Positions 36,744 to 46,652 of a DNA stretch of 64,000 nt are shown here, in pieces. The position numbers and the translations under genes are program-made. Source of the DNA: Aminobacter niigataensis (GTDB lineage: Bacteria > Pseudomonadota > Alphaproteobacteria > Rhizobiales > Rhizobiaceae); contig NZ_JACHOT010000009.1 in NCBI RefSeq assembly GCF_014200015.1, positions 62,001-126,000 on the forward strand, written 5' to 3'. Position 1 is the first letter of the stretch. The number at the start of each line of letters is the position of its first letter. Below the pieces are notes generated by a model that had not been told where the DNA came from, did no database searches, and saw nothing but the letters and a program-made list of their open reading frames with translations.

Positions 36744-39700
36744 ATGAATGCCGTCGTAACCGAACTCACCATCGATGCGCGCGGCGCGACGCAGGGTTCC
36801 GCCGAATACGTTCGGGCCATGGCGGTTGCCCAGGCTGCCGTCGATCGGTTGAGGGATCGTGAGGACAAGCTGGCTGCTGGTGCTGGCAAGGCCACCGACA
36901 TGCTCATGGTCCAATCGGCCTCGATTGGGCGTGTCGCCGCATCGTGGGATCGGCTGCGGGCATCTATCGACCCCGTCACCCGGGCAGAGGTAGCGGCGGC
37001 TCGTGAGCTCGACAGAGCCATGTTGACGGCCGATTCCGCGGTGAAACGTGGTGTCACCTCGCAGCAGGATGCTGCTCGCGTGATCTCTGCACTGCGCCAG
37101 AAGCAGATCGTCGAACTCAACGCGGTGCGGGAGGCTCAGCAGCGATTGAACTCGACGATGGCGGATACCCCCGTCATCGCCGCCAACCAGAACAGGGGCT
37201 TCGCAAACGACAACCGATACAATACCGCGAACGTCGCGGCCCAGTTCCAAGACATAGCTGTCACCTCGGCGATGGGGATGTCGCCGCTACAGATCGCCTT
37301 GCAGCAGGGCACCCAGCTATCCGCTGTCCTCGGACAGCAGGGCGCCGCTGGCGCTGCCCGAACGCTCGCTTCCGCGCTTTTTTCGATCATCAGCCCGGTG
37401 TCACTGATCACCATCGGATTGGTCGGCGCCGCGGCCGCAGCGATTCAGTATTTTTCGAAGTCAAAGGCCGAAACGAAATCGCTGGATGACGTGCTCAAGG
37501 AGCACGAGAAGGCAATTGGCCGGGTTCGCGATCTCTGGGGCGAAGCCGCAGACCAGCGGAGCAAGTACGGCCGCGAAAGCACCGGAGCGGTCACCTTCGG
37601 GCTCGAGAGCAACCTCACCGAATTGGTGAAACGGCTCCGCGATGCCAACAAGCCGACCATGTTCGGCGCCGGCGCTATCGGCGAGGCCGTCACCTCTGCG
37701 ATCAACAAGAACCTGGATATCACCGGTTTCGGCGCCCGCGAATTCCGTGGCACCACGCTGTTCAAGACGCTGCAGATCGATTTCGAGGCGCTGCAGAACG
37801 CAACCATTCAGGGCCGGCCCGATGTGCTCGGGCTCATCAAGAACCTCGAAGAGATCGGTCAGACATCTGCGAACGCAGGTATCAAGGCAATCGCAGCCGA
37901 TGCCATCGCGGCGCTGGCCCCATTCAAGGATCTCGCCGAGGCGATCCAGGCCGCCGACCGGGAGCTGAAACGTCTCTTCAACGACCGCGGCCCCAACGGG
38001 ATGCTGTTGTCGCGCGGCCAGACCAATCGTGACGACATGGGCAATTTCGCCCTGTTCGAGGCTCAGGAGGCAGTCGCTGCGGCGCGGCGACGTGCCGCTG
38101 CACAGGCGCAGCTCGATGCTTTGTTGGCGAGATCTCCGGCCGATAAGGCAGCTGCGGCTCGTGCAGCGGCGGCGGCACAGTACAATGACAGCGAAAGTGC
38201 GGCGGCGCGTGCGGATCGCATCGACATCGCTGGTAAGCTGGCGCTGGCGGAGGCCGAAAAGGCACTCGCCGAAGCACGTCGAGACCGGGCTCGCTCCCTC
38301 GAAGAGACTTTGGCGTCGCAGCAGCTCGAACTTGGTCTCATCGGACAGACCGTCGGCGAGGTTGCCCGGCTCCGCATGGAATACGACCTCACTGCGAAAC
38401 TGCGTGAGGAGGCCGCAAGGAACGGGATCGAGGCCGACCAGAAGGAAATCGACCTCATCAAGCAGAAGGCGGCCGAATATGGTCGCTACGCCGAAGAGAT
38501 CGCCCGCACCAATCTCCTCCGCGAGGTTCAGTTCGAGCGGGAACAGATGTTCCGGAGTGCAGGCGATCAGGAGATCGCGTCCCGCCTCCGCGGTGCCGGT
38601 CTTCCAATCGATCTCAATTCCGATATCGCCAGAGCGATCCGGGAGAACCAACGGATCGAGCAGCTTCGCGCGGGCATCCGCGGCTTCTTCGACGACTTCC
38701 AGGCAGGATTGATGCAGGGTGACTCCTTCGGGAAGGCCCTTGGCAACGCGATCTTGAACGCCCTCAACAGGGCCTTGGACAACGTTCTCGACAAGCTACT
38801 GAACTCGATCGTGGACTCGCTCGTCGGCGGCGCCACTGGAGGCAGCGCCGGCGGTGGCGTCGTCGGTGCCATCCTCGGCGCCATAGGGCTTGGCGGGAAG
38901 TCCGGCGGTGGTGGTGCGGATCCCTGGAGCGCGCTGCGCGACGTCACATCGGGATCGGCTGTCACCCGCATGTTTGCGCCGGCGAACTCGAACACTGACA
39001 TGTCGATCTTCCGACAGGCGATCTCGGCAATCGAGAGCCTTGGCAGCGGTGGATATTCGGCGCTGGGTCCTTGGACGAAAGGTGACCGAGCCTATGGGGC
39101 CTATCAGGTCATGGGCGCCAACATTCCTTCATGGACGAAACAGGCTCTCGGCACTTCGATGACGCCGGGCCAGTTCCTCGCGAACCCGCGCGCCCAGGAT
39201 TCTGTGTTCGATCATTTCTTCGGGAAATCGCTGGCGAAATACGGGAACCCTCAGGATGCCGCGTCGGTGTGGTTCACGGGGCGGCCGCTAAGCGGTGGGG
39301 CCGGTGCCAAGGATGTCCTCGGCACCTCAGGTTCCGTCTATGTCGACAAGTTCAACGCCCAGCTCGACAAGCTGGGTGGCTCCGCTGAAAAAACGGCGTC
39401 GGCGATGCTGCGGACCGGCACCGCCGGCAATCAGGCCGCCCAGGGCCTCCAGCAGACCACAGGCGGCCTGTCAGGGTTCGCTCAGCAGCTCCAATCATTC
39501 ATGGGATCGGCACAGGGCGGCGGTTCGTCGTGGTTCAAGGGCCTGTCCGGAATGTTCGGGGGCGTCGGCGGCGCCTTCAGCTTCATGAATTCGATCTCGC
39601 CACTGGCCACCATGGACATCCTGTCAGGGTCCTGGGGGCTGTTTCATGATGGGGGCGTCGCTGGCTATGCGACCAGGTCTCGTGCCGGCGTCGATCCTCG

Positions 39701-40034
39701 AGTCTTCATCGGGGCTCCTCGCTACCATAACGGAACCCCGGGTGCTGGGCTCGGCCATGACGAAGTGCCCGCCATCCTTCGGCGTGGGGAGCCGGTGTTC
39801 AAGTCGTTTGAGCACGCCCGCCAGGTCGTCGGTGGCAACAAGGTGAGCATCAACATCAACAACCTCGGGGGCGCCTCGGTGCAAGCGGAATCCAGGGAAC
39901 AGGCAGATGGAACCACGGCGATCGACATCATTGTCGACCGTGTCGTCGCCGAAAAGCTGTCGCGACGCGGCACCGCGGCCAACAACACGCTGCGGACCCA
40001 GTTCGGGGCACGCGAAGCTCTGAAGAGGCGGTAA
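36744..40034 (+). CDS. Tape measure protein with SLT-like lytic domain
   Basis: 1096 aa from ATG 36744 (AAGG upstream; starts further up would lie in the reverse gene's leader). The tape start is VTELTIDARGATQGSAEYVR, the hallmark region is NVAAQFQDIAVTSAMGMSPL, hydrophobic spans lie near residues 205-235 (LFSIISPVSLITIGLVGAAA), and long coiled coils occur at ~380-640. Residues ~760-870 (AISAIESLGSGGYSALGPWT, with Glu764; AYGAYQVMGANIPSW) form a transglycosylase-like domain for crossing peptidoglycan. The tail DEVPAILRRGEPVF is typical. It sets tail length. Confidence 0.92.
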   Translation: MNAVVTELTIDARGATQGSAEYVRAMAVAQAAVDRLRDREDKLAAGAGKATDMLMVQSASIGRVAASWDRLRASIDPVTRAEVAAARELDRAMLTADSAVKRGVTSQQDAARVISALRQKQIVELNAVREAQQRLNSTMADTPVIAANQNRGFANDNRYNTANVAAQFQDIAVTSAMGMSPLQIALQQGTQLSAVLGQQGAAGAARTLASALFSIISPVSLITIGLVGAAAAAIQYFSKSKAETKSLDDVLKEHEKAIGRVRDLWGEAADQRSKYGRESTGAVTFGLESNLTELVKRLRDANKPTMFGAGAIGEAVTSAINKNLDITGFGAREFRGTTLFKTLQIDFEALQNATIQGRPDVLGLIKNLEEIGQTSANAGIKAIAADAIAALAPFKDLAEAIQAADRELKRLFNDRGPNGMLLSRGQTNRDDMGNFALFEAQEAVAAARRRAAAQAQLDALLARSPADKAAAARAAAAAQYNDSESAAARADRIDIAGKLALAEAEKALAEARRDRARSLEETLASQQLELGLIGQTVGEVARLRMEYDLTAKLREEAARNGIEADQKEIDLIKQKAAEYGRYAEEIARTNLLREVQFEREQMFRSAGDQEIASRLRGAGLPIDLNSDIARAIRENQRIEQLRAGIRGFFDDFQAGLMQGDSFGKALGNAILNALNRALDNVLDKLLNSIVDSLVGGATGGSAGGGVVGAILGAIGLGGKSGGGGADPWSALRDVTSGSAVTRMFAPANSNTDMSIFRQAISAIESLGSGGYSALGPWTKGDRAYGAYQVMGANIPSWTKQALGTSMTPGQFLANPRAQDSVFDHFFGKSLAKYGNPQDAASVWFTGRPLSGGAGAKDVLGTSGSVYVDKFNAQLDKLGGSAEKTASAMLRTGTAGNQAAQGLQQTTGGLSGFAQQLQSFMGSAQGGGSSWFKGLSGMFGGVGGAFSFMNSISPLATMDILSGSWGLFHDGGVAGYATRSRAGVDPRVFIGAPRYHNGTPGAGLGHDEVPAILRRGEPVFKSFEHARQVVGGNKVSININNLGGASVQAESREQADGTTAIDIIVDRVVAEKLSRRGTAANNTLRTQFGAREALKRR

Positions 40035-40390
40035 TGGTCGCTGCTTGGCCGGCGACGCTGCCGCAGTATCTTCTGACCGAGGGCTATTCCGAGGCACAGG
40101 GCGACGGGCGCCTCCGGACCCAGCCCGATCTTGGCCCCGCCAAGGTGCGGCGCCGGTCATCGTCGATGCCGGGGCCCCTCCAGGGCCGCATGACCATGTC
40201 GGGGGCTCAACGTACCATTCTCGACGATTTCGTAGAGACGACGCTGGCCGGCGGCACGCTGCCTTTCACGTTCCCGGATCCGCTGACCCGGGCCCCGATC
40301 CTTGTGCGATTTAGCGCCAATCTGCCGGCCTGGTCGAGCCCAGGCGGCGACACCTTTATTGCCGCGCTTGATCTCGAGGTGTTGCCTTGA
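40034..40390 (+). CDS. Minor tail protein
   Basis: 118 aa from ATG 40034, sharing a base with the tape measure stop. AAWPATLPQYLLTEGYSEAQ, RLRTQPDLGPAKVRRRSS and GAQRTILDDFVETTLAGGTL, then PFTFPDPLTRAPILVRF fit a family that follows tape measure genes in alphaproteobacterial siphophages. It is probably part of the distal tail or baseplate hub. It overlaps the next start (TTGA). Confidence 0.7.
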   Translation: MVAAWPATLPQYLLTEGYSEAQGDGRLRTQPDLGPAKVRRRSSSMPGPLQGRMTMSGAQRTILDDFVETTLAGGTLPFTFPDPLTRAPILVRFSANLPAWSSPGGDTFIAALDLEVLP

Positions 40391-40890
40391 GCCGAACGGT
40401 CTCGATTACCCTTCGGCAGGCAATGAACTCGCAGGAAACCGGCGAGGTCATGGTTGGATTGCTGACCCTGACACATCCCTCGTTTCCGACGCCGCTTCTT
40501 CTCAGCAGCGATCCCACGGAGCGTCTTTCCGACGAGCCATTGACCTATGGGACCATCAGCCGGGGCGACACTTATACGTTTTGTCCAATGGTGGTCTCGC
40601 TTCCCGACGATCTCGGGGAACGGGCGCCGGCGGCCCGCTTCATGGTCGAGAACGTCAGTCGGAAAATCGTCGAGCAGATCCGCGGAATCTCCAGTCCCGG
40701 CATCGCCAAGCTCGAGCTGGTGCTGGGGAGTTCGCCGGATAACGTCGAGATCGGCTACCCGGACTTCCAGGTCAGCCGCGCCCAATACAACGCGAACGTG
40801 ATCACCCTCGAGGTCTCGATCGACGCCCTCACCGACGAGCCATACCCGGCCGAGACCTTCAACCCCAGTGGTTTCCCAGGACTGTTCTGA
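40387..40890 (+). CDS. DUF1833-family distal tail protein
   Basis: 167 aa. It starts at TTG 40387 within the previous stop, an unusual but well-coupled start. MSRTVSITLRQAMNSQETGE, VMVGLLTLTHPSFPTPLLLS and FCPMVVSLPDDLGERAPAAR, then FMVENVSRKIVEQIRGISSP are characteristic of DUF1833. This family lies between tape measure and NlpC/P60 genes and is thought to be a hub or distal tail component. Confidence 0.82.
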   Translation: MSRTVSITLRQAMNSQETGEVMVGLLTLTHPSFPTPLLLSSDPTERLSDEPLTYGTISRGDTYTFCPMVVSLPDDLGERAPAARFMVENVSRKIVEQIRGISSPGIAKLELVLGSSPDNVEIGYPDFQVSRAQYNANVITLEVSIDALTDEPYPAETFNPSGFPGLF

Positions 40891-40894
40891 TCTC

Positions 40895-41302
40895 ATGAAC
40901 CTTGATGATTTTGTAGGGCTGCCCTGGTTGGACCGGGGTCGCGACCGCAATGGCTGTGACTGCTGGGGGCTTCTCGCCCTGGTCTACGCCGAGCGGTTCG
41001 GCATCGAATTGCCGAGCTTTCGCGACGATTACCAGACCGCAGCCGATGGAGATGCGGTGTCCGCCCTCATCGACGGCCGCCGTGACTGCTGGACCGAGAT
41101 CCCCGATGGTACAGAACGCCCCGGCGACGCCGTGCTGATGTCCTTAGGCGGCCGTCCGCGTCATGTCGGTATCGTCATCGGCGGCGCCCGTGTCCTGCAC
41201 ATCGAGCGCGGTGCCGGCTCCGTCATCGAGAGCTACCGGTCATTCCGCCTGCGCCGTCGCGTCCTCGGCTTCTTCAGGCACGATGGAGTCGCGGCATCAT
41301 GA
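40895..41302 (+). CDS. NlpC/P60-type tail peptidase
   Basis: 135 aa from ATG 40895. The catalytic Cys is in NGCDCWGLLALVY (two Cys, the second being the expected nucleophile), His is in RPRHVGIVIGG, and the third polar residue is probably His in VLHIERG. GVDYWGL-type first motifs are standard in phage tail-tip hydrolases (lambda gpK-like). It would open peptidoglycan during DNA entry. It overlaps TipJ by 4 bases. Confidence 0.85.
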   Translation: MNLDDFVGLPWLDRGRDRNGCDCWGLLALVYAERFGIELPSFRDDYQTAADGDAVSALIDGRRDCWTEIPDGTERPGDAVLMSLGGRPRHVGIVIGGARVLHIERGAGSVIESYRSFRLRRRVLGFFRHDGVAAS

Positions 41303-44300
41303 ACATGATGCCAGTGCCCACCGCTCTGACCGGCGAGATCCTCGGTACCAAGGACAGCATTCGGGTTGTCGCCGCCCTGCACCCGTTGCGGGTCGAACGC
41401 ACCGAGTTGTCGGCGCCCCCAGGCTCCACGATCGCCGAGATCGTCGATCTCGTCGTCGCAACGGACGGCTGCAGGTCGATTGCCTCGGATTTCATCGTTC
41501 ATCTCGCCGGCCATCCTATCGAAGCCGCGGCTTGGCATCTGGTGAGGCCGAAGCCAGGCACCACGGTAGCGCTACGCCCCACTGTTCAGGGTTTCATCGC
41601 ACCGCTTTTCGCCGCGCTTTCGGCCGCGTTTACAGGCTTCAGCGCCTTCATCGGCGGCCTCGGCTTCTTCGGCAAGATCATCATGGCGGGCCTGAGCTTC
41701 GGCGTGAAGCTGTTGCTCAATGCCCTGTTTGCTCCGCGTCCGCCGCAACTTTCCCAGCCGAAGCCGAGCTACTCGCTCGTAAACTCACGCAACCAGGCCG
41801 CGCCATTTGAGCCCGTGCCTGTTGTCCTCGGCAAGCATCGTATCAGCCCGTTCTACGGTGCCCTGCCCTACACCGAATCCAGCGGCGAGAATCAGTACCT
41901 CCGCCTGTTGTTCGTTTGGGGCTACGGCCCCCTGCAGGTCGATGACATCAAAATCGGCGAGACGCTGCTGTCGTCGTTCGATGAAGTCGAGATCGAAACC
42001 CGCACCGGTTATCCTTCTGATCTGCCTGTCACGCTCTATCCGCGTCAGGTCGTAGAAGAACCGCTTTCGATAGATCTCAAGCAGGTCGACGGCTGGCATC
42101 GGCGGACCACTGCCGCCGATATCAATGAGATTTCCGTCGATATCGTGATGCCGAATGGCCTCATCTACATCGACGACAAGGGCAAGAAGCGCACCCGGCA
42201 GGTCAATATTTCGGTGCGCTATCGCCTGTTCGGCACCATCGATTGGACGACGCTGCCCGAGCTCGTGATCTCGGCCCGGACCGTCAATACGATCCGGCGG
42301 ACCGTATCCGCGGTGGTCCCGCAGGGCGAGTATGACGTCGAGGTCTCGAAGACGAGCCCCGACACCAACAACAGCACTCAGGTCCGCGAAACAGCGGTAT
42401 GGTCGGCACTCCGCGGCTTCCGCACCGGTTCCCCGCTGACGTTTTCGAAACCGCTTTGCGTCTCGGCGATCAAGATCAAGGCGACGTCGCAGCTCAACGG
42501 GACGCTGGACACCCTCAACGGCATCGCGACGTCGTTGGTGAAATCGTGGAATGGTGCGGCCTGGGTCGACAACCAACCCTCCCGAAACCCCGCCGACCTG
42601 TACCGTCATGTCCTTCAGGGTGCCGCTAACGCGCGACCGGTCGGAGATGCGGCTATCGATCTTGTCGCTCTTCAGGGCTGGCATGGCTACTGCGTCGCCA
42701 ACGGCTGGACTTTCGATCATCCCCGCGTCGCCGCGGCATCGGTGTTCGACACCCTGGCCGACATCTGCGCCGCCGGTCGCGCCGTACCGATCTTCAAGGA
42801 TGGTCTGTGGTCGGTGGTCTGGGACGAGCTCGATACGCCGATCGTCCAGATGTTTACGCCGCGCAACAGCTGGGGCTTCGAGGCACAGCACGAGTTCCGC
42901 GAACTGCCCCATGCCTGGCGCGTCAGGTTCATCAATGAGATGCGGGATTGGCGCGAGGACGAGCGTATCGTCTACGACGATGGCTATTCGGCCGCGAACG
43001 CAACCCGTTTCGAGGGAATCGAGTTTCCGGGGGTAACGAAGCCGGACTCGATATGGCGCCATGGGCGCTTCCACATCGCGCAGCTCCGGCTTCGTCCCGA
43101 AACCTACACGCTGAACGTCGACTTCGAAAACCTGCTTTGCACCCGGGCGGATCGCGTCCGTGTCGCTCATGACGTCATGCTGGTCGGCATCGCCAGCGGC
43201 CGTGTGAAATCGGTCGATGTCGGGGCTCAGTCCATCGAGATCGATGAGCTCGTCATGCTCGAGAGCGACAAGCTCTATCAGATCCGGATCAGGCTGGCTG
43301 ACGGCGCCTTCCTGGTTCGTTCGCTTATCCCAGGTGCCGCCGGCGAGACATCGACGCTCCTGCTAGAGGGAAACGACGATCTTCCAGCGGCCGGAGACCT
43401 CTTCACGTTGGGCGAAGCCGACAGGGAGAGCGGGGTCTACAGGGTTGTCGCGATCGAGGCACAGGAGGATATGACGGCGCGGGTCACCCTCGTCGATGAT
43501 GCGCCTGGGATTGCTGCAGCCGACACCGGCGTGATCCCTGCCTTCGAAAGCAACATCACGACACCATTCGATCCCTATGCCCAACCCCCGGCAAACTTCC
43601 TCCAGTTCGAGGGCGAAGCAGAGGGCGACCTTGCCTCGGCGCACCTATTCTGGATTGCACCCACTCTTGGGCAGGTCCAGGCCTATGAAATCGAATACCG
43701 CAATGAGAGCGATGCGGATCCGCTCTGGCTGCCGGCCTCCGTTATTCTTGCCCCTCTGACGACATCAAAGATCAGTGGTCTCGAGCCTGGGGTCTACACC
43801 TTCAGGATCAGATGTCGGTTCGTATCGGGCGACACTTCGCGGTGGAACACGTCGCCGACGATCGCCATCGACACGCTGCTCAATGCGCCCCCCGATGTCA
43901 CCAACTTCAGGATCTCGGTTCTCGGTGATCTCTCAACGTTGAGCTGGTCCGCAGTCGTGGGACCTGGGATCACCTACGAGATCCGCTTCGTTTCCGTCGA
44001 TGGCCTCGTGGTGGACTGGAACTCGGCGACGACGCTGATCCCGTCGGTATCGGGCACCAGCGTGCAGGTGCCGACCATGGTCGGCACCTACCTGATCAAG
44101 GCGGTGTTTCCAACCGGGCTCAAGAGCACCAATCCGGCAACGATAGAAACCGGCGTCTCGGCCATCGCAGGGCTCAACGTTGTCGAGGTCATCGCAGAAG
44201 AGCCAACCTTTGCCGGGGTTAGAACCGACGTCGATGTCTCCGGCGGGATCCTGCGGTTGCTGCCCAGAAACGTGATGTCGAGATGGGAGACCCTCAGCAC

Positions 44301-44973
44301 CGTGATCTCGCTTGCCGAGGGCGACGGCGCCGAGGACTCTCGCGGCGTCGTGGTGACGGGCACCTACGACTTCGCTGATATTTTCGACCTCGGCGATGTC
44401 TACACCTCGCGTGTCACCGCATTGATCGATGCAGTCGGAGAGAACCAGCAGAACGTGATGGCAGGCTGGGCTACGCTCGCAGATGTCGCTGTCCTCGATG
44501 ATTCCGACCCCGAGGATTGGGAGGTCTCCCTTGAGATATCCGACACCAGCTCCGATCCCATCCTCGGCCTGTGGAGCTCATGGCGCCCCTTTATGGTTGG
44601 TGACATCACCACTCGGGCTTTCAGGTTTCGGCTGCATCTCGAAGGAAGGGCCGCAGAGGACGGCACCGCCGATTACAGTTTCGTGACCCCGGCGGTCAGA
44701 ACCCTTCACGTCCAGATCGATATGCCGGATCGCGTCATCGCCGGCGACGATATCGCGGTGCCGGCGATTGGCCTCGATATATCGTTCACCCCGCCGTTCC
44801 GTGCACTGCATGGCATTGGCACCAACGACCAGGACATGGCGACTGGTGACCGCAAGTCGATCACGGCCAAGGGACCGGCCGGTTTCCACATCCAGTACTT
44901 TGATTCGGGGGGAACCCCGGTGGCACGAACCATGGATTACGTCGCCAAGGGCTACGGGAGCATCATTCTATGA
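41299..44973 (+). CDS. Tail tip attachment protein J-like (TipJ)
   Basis: 1224 aa. The N-terminal ubiquitin-like part is VRVVAALHPLRVERTEL (approximately), followed by a hydrophobic hinge at ~95-145 (FIAPLFAALSAAFTGFSAFI, FFGKIIMAGLSFGVKLLLNA). Hub domains come next (PVPVVLGKHRISPFYGALPY, YLRLLFVWGYGPLQVDDIKI, FLVRSLIPG). Residues ~765-960 hold fibronectin III-like units (AHLFWIAPTLGQVQAYEIEY, KISGLEPGVYTFRIRCRF). The C-terminal ~150 residues are beta-rich and probably receptor-facing. It forms the central tail tip and helps decide host range. Confidence 0.88.
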   Translation: MNMMPVPTALTGEILGTKDSIRVVAALHPLRVERTELSAPPGSTIAEIVDLVVATDGCRSIASDFIVHLAGHPIEAAAWHLVRPKPGTTVALRPTVQGFIAPLFAALSAAFTGFSAFIGGLGFFGKIIMAGLSFGVKLLLNALFAPRPPQLSQPKPSYSLVNSRNQAAPFEPVPVVLGKHRISPFYGALPYTESSGENQYLRLLFVWGYGPLQVDDIKIGETLLSSFDEVEIETRTGYPSDLPVTLYPRQVVEEPLSIDLKQVDGWHRRTTAADINEISVDIVMPNGLIYIDDKGKKRTRQVNISVRYRLFGTIDWTTLPELVISARTVNTIRRTVSAVVPQGEYDVEVSKTSPDTNNSTQVRETAVWSALRGFRTGSPLTFSKPLCVSAIKIKATSQLNGTLDTLNGIATSLVKSWNGAAWVDNQPSRNPADLYRHVLQGAANARPVGDAAIDLVALQGWHGYCVANGWTFDHPRVAAASVFDTLADICAAGRAVPIFKDGLWSVVWDELDTPIVQMFTPRNSWGFEAQHEFRELPHAWRVRFINEMRDWREDERIVYDDGYSAANATRFEGIEFPGVTKPDSIWRHGRFHIAQLRLRPETYTLNVDFENLLCTRADRVRVAHDVMLVGIASGRVKSVDVGAQSIEIDELVMLESDKLYQIRIRLADGAFLVRSLIPGAAGETSTLLLEGNDDLPAAGDLFTLGEADRESGVYRVVAIEAQEDMTARVTLVDDAPGIAAADTGVIPAFESNITTPFDPYAQPPANFLQFEGEAEGDLASAHLFWIAPTLGQVQAYEIEYRNESDADPLWLPASVILAPLTTSKISGLEPGVYTFRIRCRFVSGDTSRWNTSPTIAIDTLLNAPPDVTNFRISVLGDLSTLSWSAVVGPGITYEIRFVSVDGLVVDWNSATTLIPSVSGTSVQVPTMVGTYLIKAVFPTGLKSTNPATIETGVSAIAGLNVVEVIAEEPTFAGVRTDVDVSGGILRLLPRNVMSRWETLSTVISLAEGDGAEDSRGVVVTGTYDFADIFDLGDVYTSRVTALIDAVGENQQNVMAGWATLADVAVLDDSDPEDWEVSLEISDTSSDPILGLWSSWRPFMVGDITTRAFRFRLHLEGRAAEDGTADYSFVTPAVRTLHVQIDMPDRVIAGDDIAVPAIGLDISFTPPFRALHGIGTNDQDMATGDRKSITAKGPAGFHIQYFDSGGTPVARTMDYVAKGYGSIIL

Positions 44974-46043
44974 GCCAATTCGACTTCGGGACGCTTGACC
45001 CGAACATAAAGTCCGGCACAGCGCTTGCGACTGACCTGAACTCGTGGCGCAACGCGCTTCATACCGGCCACAAGGGTGCCGCGGCACCGGGATATGCCGT
45101 CGCAGGTTTGACGTGGCTCGACGACACCCTCGACCCGCTGTGGCTGGTGAAGAGGTACGATGGCACGAGCTGGATCGTTATTGAGGCCATCGACATCACC
45201 AACAACCTCGCCTGGACGCCAACAGTCGGCGAACGCCAGCGGTTTCCTTTGGCCGGTGGCTCCGCGAATGCGCTGACGCTGACCCCGGCGGTTGCCTTGA
45301 CCGCCTATACGGATCTCGACGTCATCACCTTCGAGGCCTCGGCCGACAACTCTGGCGCCACCACGCTGAATGTCTCCGGTGTCGGCGCCAAGGCAATCCG
45401 CAAGATTGTCGCTGGCGCCGACGTTGCCCTGGCCGCTGGCGACATCCTTGACGGTAGCCGTTACACAGCCAACTACGACACCGCCGCGAACGCAGCAGCA
45501 GGCGCCTGGATCCTGGCTGTACCACCGCCTGCTTCGGCCACGGCGCCGGGCCTTGTCGAACTTGCAACCAACGCCGAAGCGCAAGGAAAGTCTGATGCGG
45601 GTCGTGCGCTAACCCCGTCCAACCTTGCTTCCCTTGGAGCGTCAGCGACCTTTGCAGGTCTTGTTGAGCTCGCAACTGCTGCTGAGGTTGCTACCGGGAC
45701 GGATACTGCTCGTGTCCCCTCTGTGTCCACGATGGGGGATCATCAGGGCATGGCTAAGGCCTGGGTTAAGTTCAACGGGTCTGGTGTTGTCGCTATCAAC
45801 GACAGCTATGGTGTAACTTCTATCTCCGACAACAACGTGGGCGACTACACTGTCAACCTAGCTTCCGCTATGGCGAACGCCAATTTCGCCGCAGTTGGTA
45901 TGGGAGGTACAGATGGGTCCGGCAACATGCGGTGGCTGTCTGTGTTGTCTCAAACCACCACCGCCATCAACGTCATTTCCTGTGGCACCACGACACAAAG
46001 ACTTGATTCCAACAACAACACTGTAGCCGTGTTTGGAGACTGA
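44970..46043 (+). CDS. Tail fibre protein
   Basis: 357 aa. N-terminal residues ~1-70 (MSQFDFGTLDPNIKSGTALA) are the attachment part. Two fibre repeats follow, ATAPGLVELATNAEAQGKSD and ATFAGLVELATAAEVATGTD, of the GLVELAT type common in long and short tail fibres. The final ~100 residues (GMAKAWVKFNGSGVVAINDS ... YTVNLASAMANANFAAVGMG) form a receptor-binding tip seen in unrelated phages. From about 45650 on the codon choice shifts to T-ending codons and GC falls, a sign of recent module exchange. It overlaps TipJ by 4 bases. Confidence 0.82.
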   Translation: MSQFDFGTLDPNIKSGTALATDLNSWRNALHTGHKGAAAPGYAVAGLTWLDDTLDPLWLVKRYDGTSWIVIEAIDITNNLAWTPTVGERQRFPLAGGSANALTLTPAVALTAYTDLDVITFEASADNSGATTLNVSGVGAKAIRKIVAGADVALAAGDILDGSRYTANYDTAANAAAGAWILAVPPPASATAPGLVELATNAEAQGKSDAGRALTPSNLASLGASATFAGLVELATAAEVATGTDTARVPSVSTMGDHQGMAKAWVKFNGSGVVAINDSYGVTSISDNNVGDYTVNLASAMANANFAAVGMGGTDGSGNMRWLSVLSQTTTAINVISCGTTTQRLDSNNNTVAVFGD

Positions 46044-46047
46044 CCCG

Positions 46048-46341
46048 ATGGTTCAGCGCATCATCTACCCTAACGACAGCGGCGGCATCGTTGTACTTAT
46101 CTGTCACAGGGCAGATGGCACTCCTTTGACGAATTTGCCGCTTTCGGATGTGGCTCGCAAGGACGTCCCTGTTGGTGTCCCTTATCGTTTTGTGGACGAA
46201 TCCGAAATTCCGATCGATCGCAGCCAGCGCGATCTGTGGACGGCGGATTTTAGCGAACCGGAGGGCCACGGAATAGGCGCCGAAGCGTGGCTCGCCGAGC
46301 AGGCCGCTATTGCCGCCGAAGCAGAGGAGCCGCAGGAATGA
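46048..46341 (+). CDS. Tail fibre-associated small protein
   Basis: 97 aa from ATG 46048. RIIYPNDSGGIVVLICHRAD, DVARKDVPVGVPYRFVDESE and IPIDRSQRDLWTADF match a small phage family found behind tail fibre genes (pattern 'ai.KDvP.g.pY.ivd.sdiP.Dr..R.aW'). It may help fibre assembly. The first part shares the T-ending codon use of the fibre tip. It overlaps the next gene by 4 bases. Confidence 0.7.
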   Translation: MVQRIIYPNDSGGIVVLICHRADGTPLTNLPLSDVARKDVPVGVPYRFVDESEIPIDRSQRDLWTADFSEPEGHGIGAEAWLAEQAAIAAEAEEPQE

Positions 46342-46652
46342 ACGTCATTACCATCCGCCCCGCGCCGCCGCCTTCTATTGATGACTATAAAGCGGCGATC
46401 GTCGCCATGCTCGACGCCAAAGCGCAAGAACGTCGCTACGACAACGCGGTGTCGATTTCGACGTACGAAAAAAGCACCGAAGAGGCGTGGGCGGCGGAAG
46501 CTGTAGCGTACATCGCTTGGCGAGATCAGGTGTGGAAGTGCGCTTACGCGGAGCTCAAGAAGGTCGAATTGGGCCAGCGCACGCAACCGACCGTCGAGGG
46601 GTTCTTGGAGGAACTCCCTACTCTGACTTGGCCTTCGGGAAGCGCTTCCTGA
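46338..46652 (+). CDS. Tail fibre assembly-like protein
   Basis: 104 aa from ATG 46338 (ATGA). AMLDAKAQERRYDNAVSIST, YEKSTEEAWAAEAVAYIAWR and DQVWKCAYAELKKVELGQRT, then PTVEGFLEELPTLTWP belong to the widespread family with 'R.Yds..sa.tY..s....f..E..a...WRd.vw' and a final 'ELP.l.WP'. Such genes accompany fibre genes and may act as fibre chaperones. Its last 35 bases overlap the convergent methyltransferase gene. Confidence 0.75.
   Translation: MNVITIRPAPPPSIDDYKAAIVAMLDAKAQERRYDNAVSISTYEKSTEEAWAAEAVAYIAWRDQVWKCAYAELKKVELGQRTQPTVEGFLEELPTLTWPSGSAS

Noticed and set aside
41785-43170. 461-aa reading frame opposite the TipJ gene
   Set aside because: Antisense shadow of a certain tail gene.
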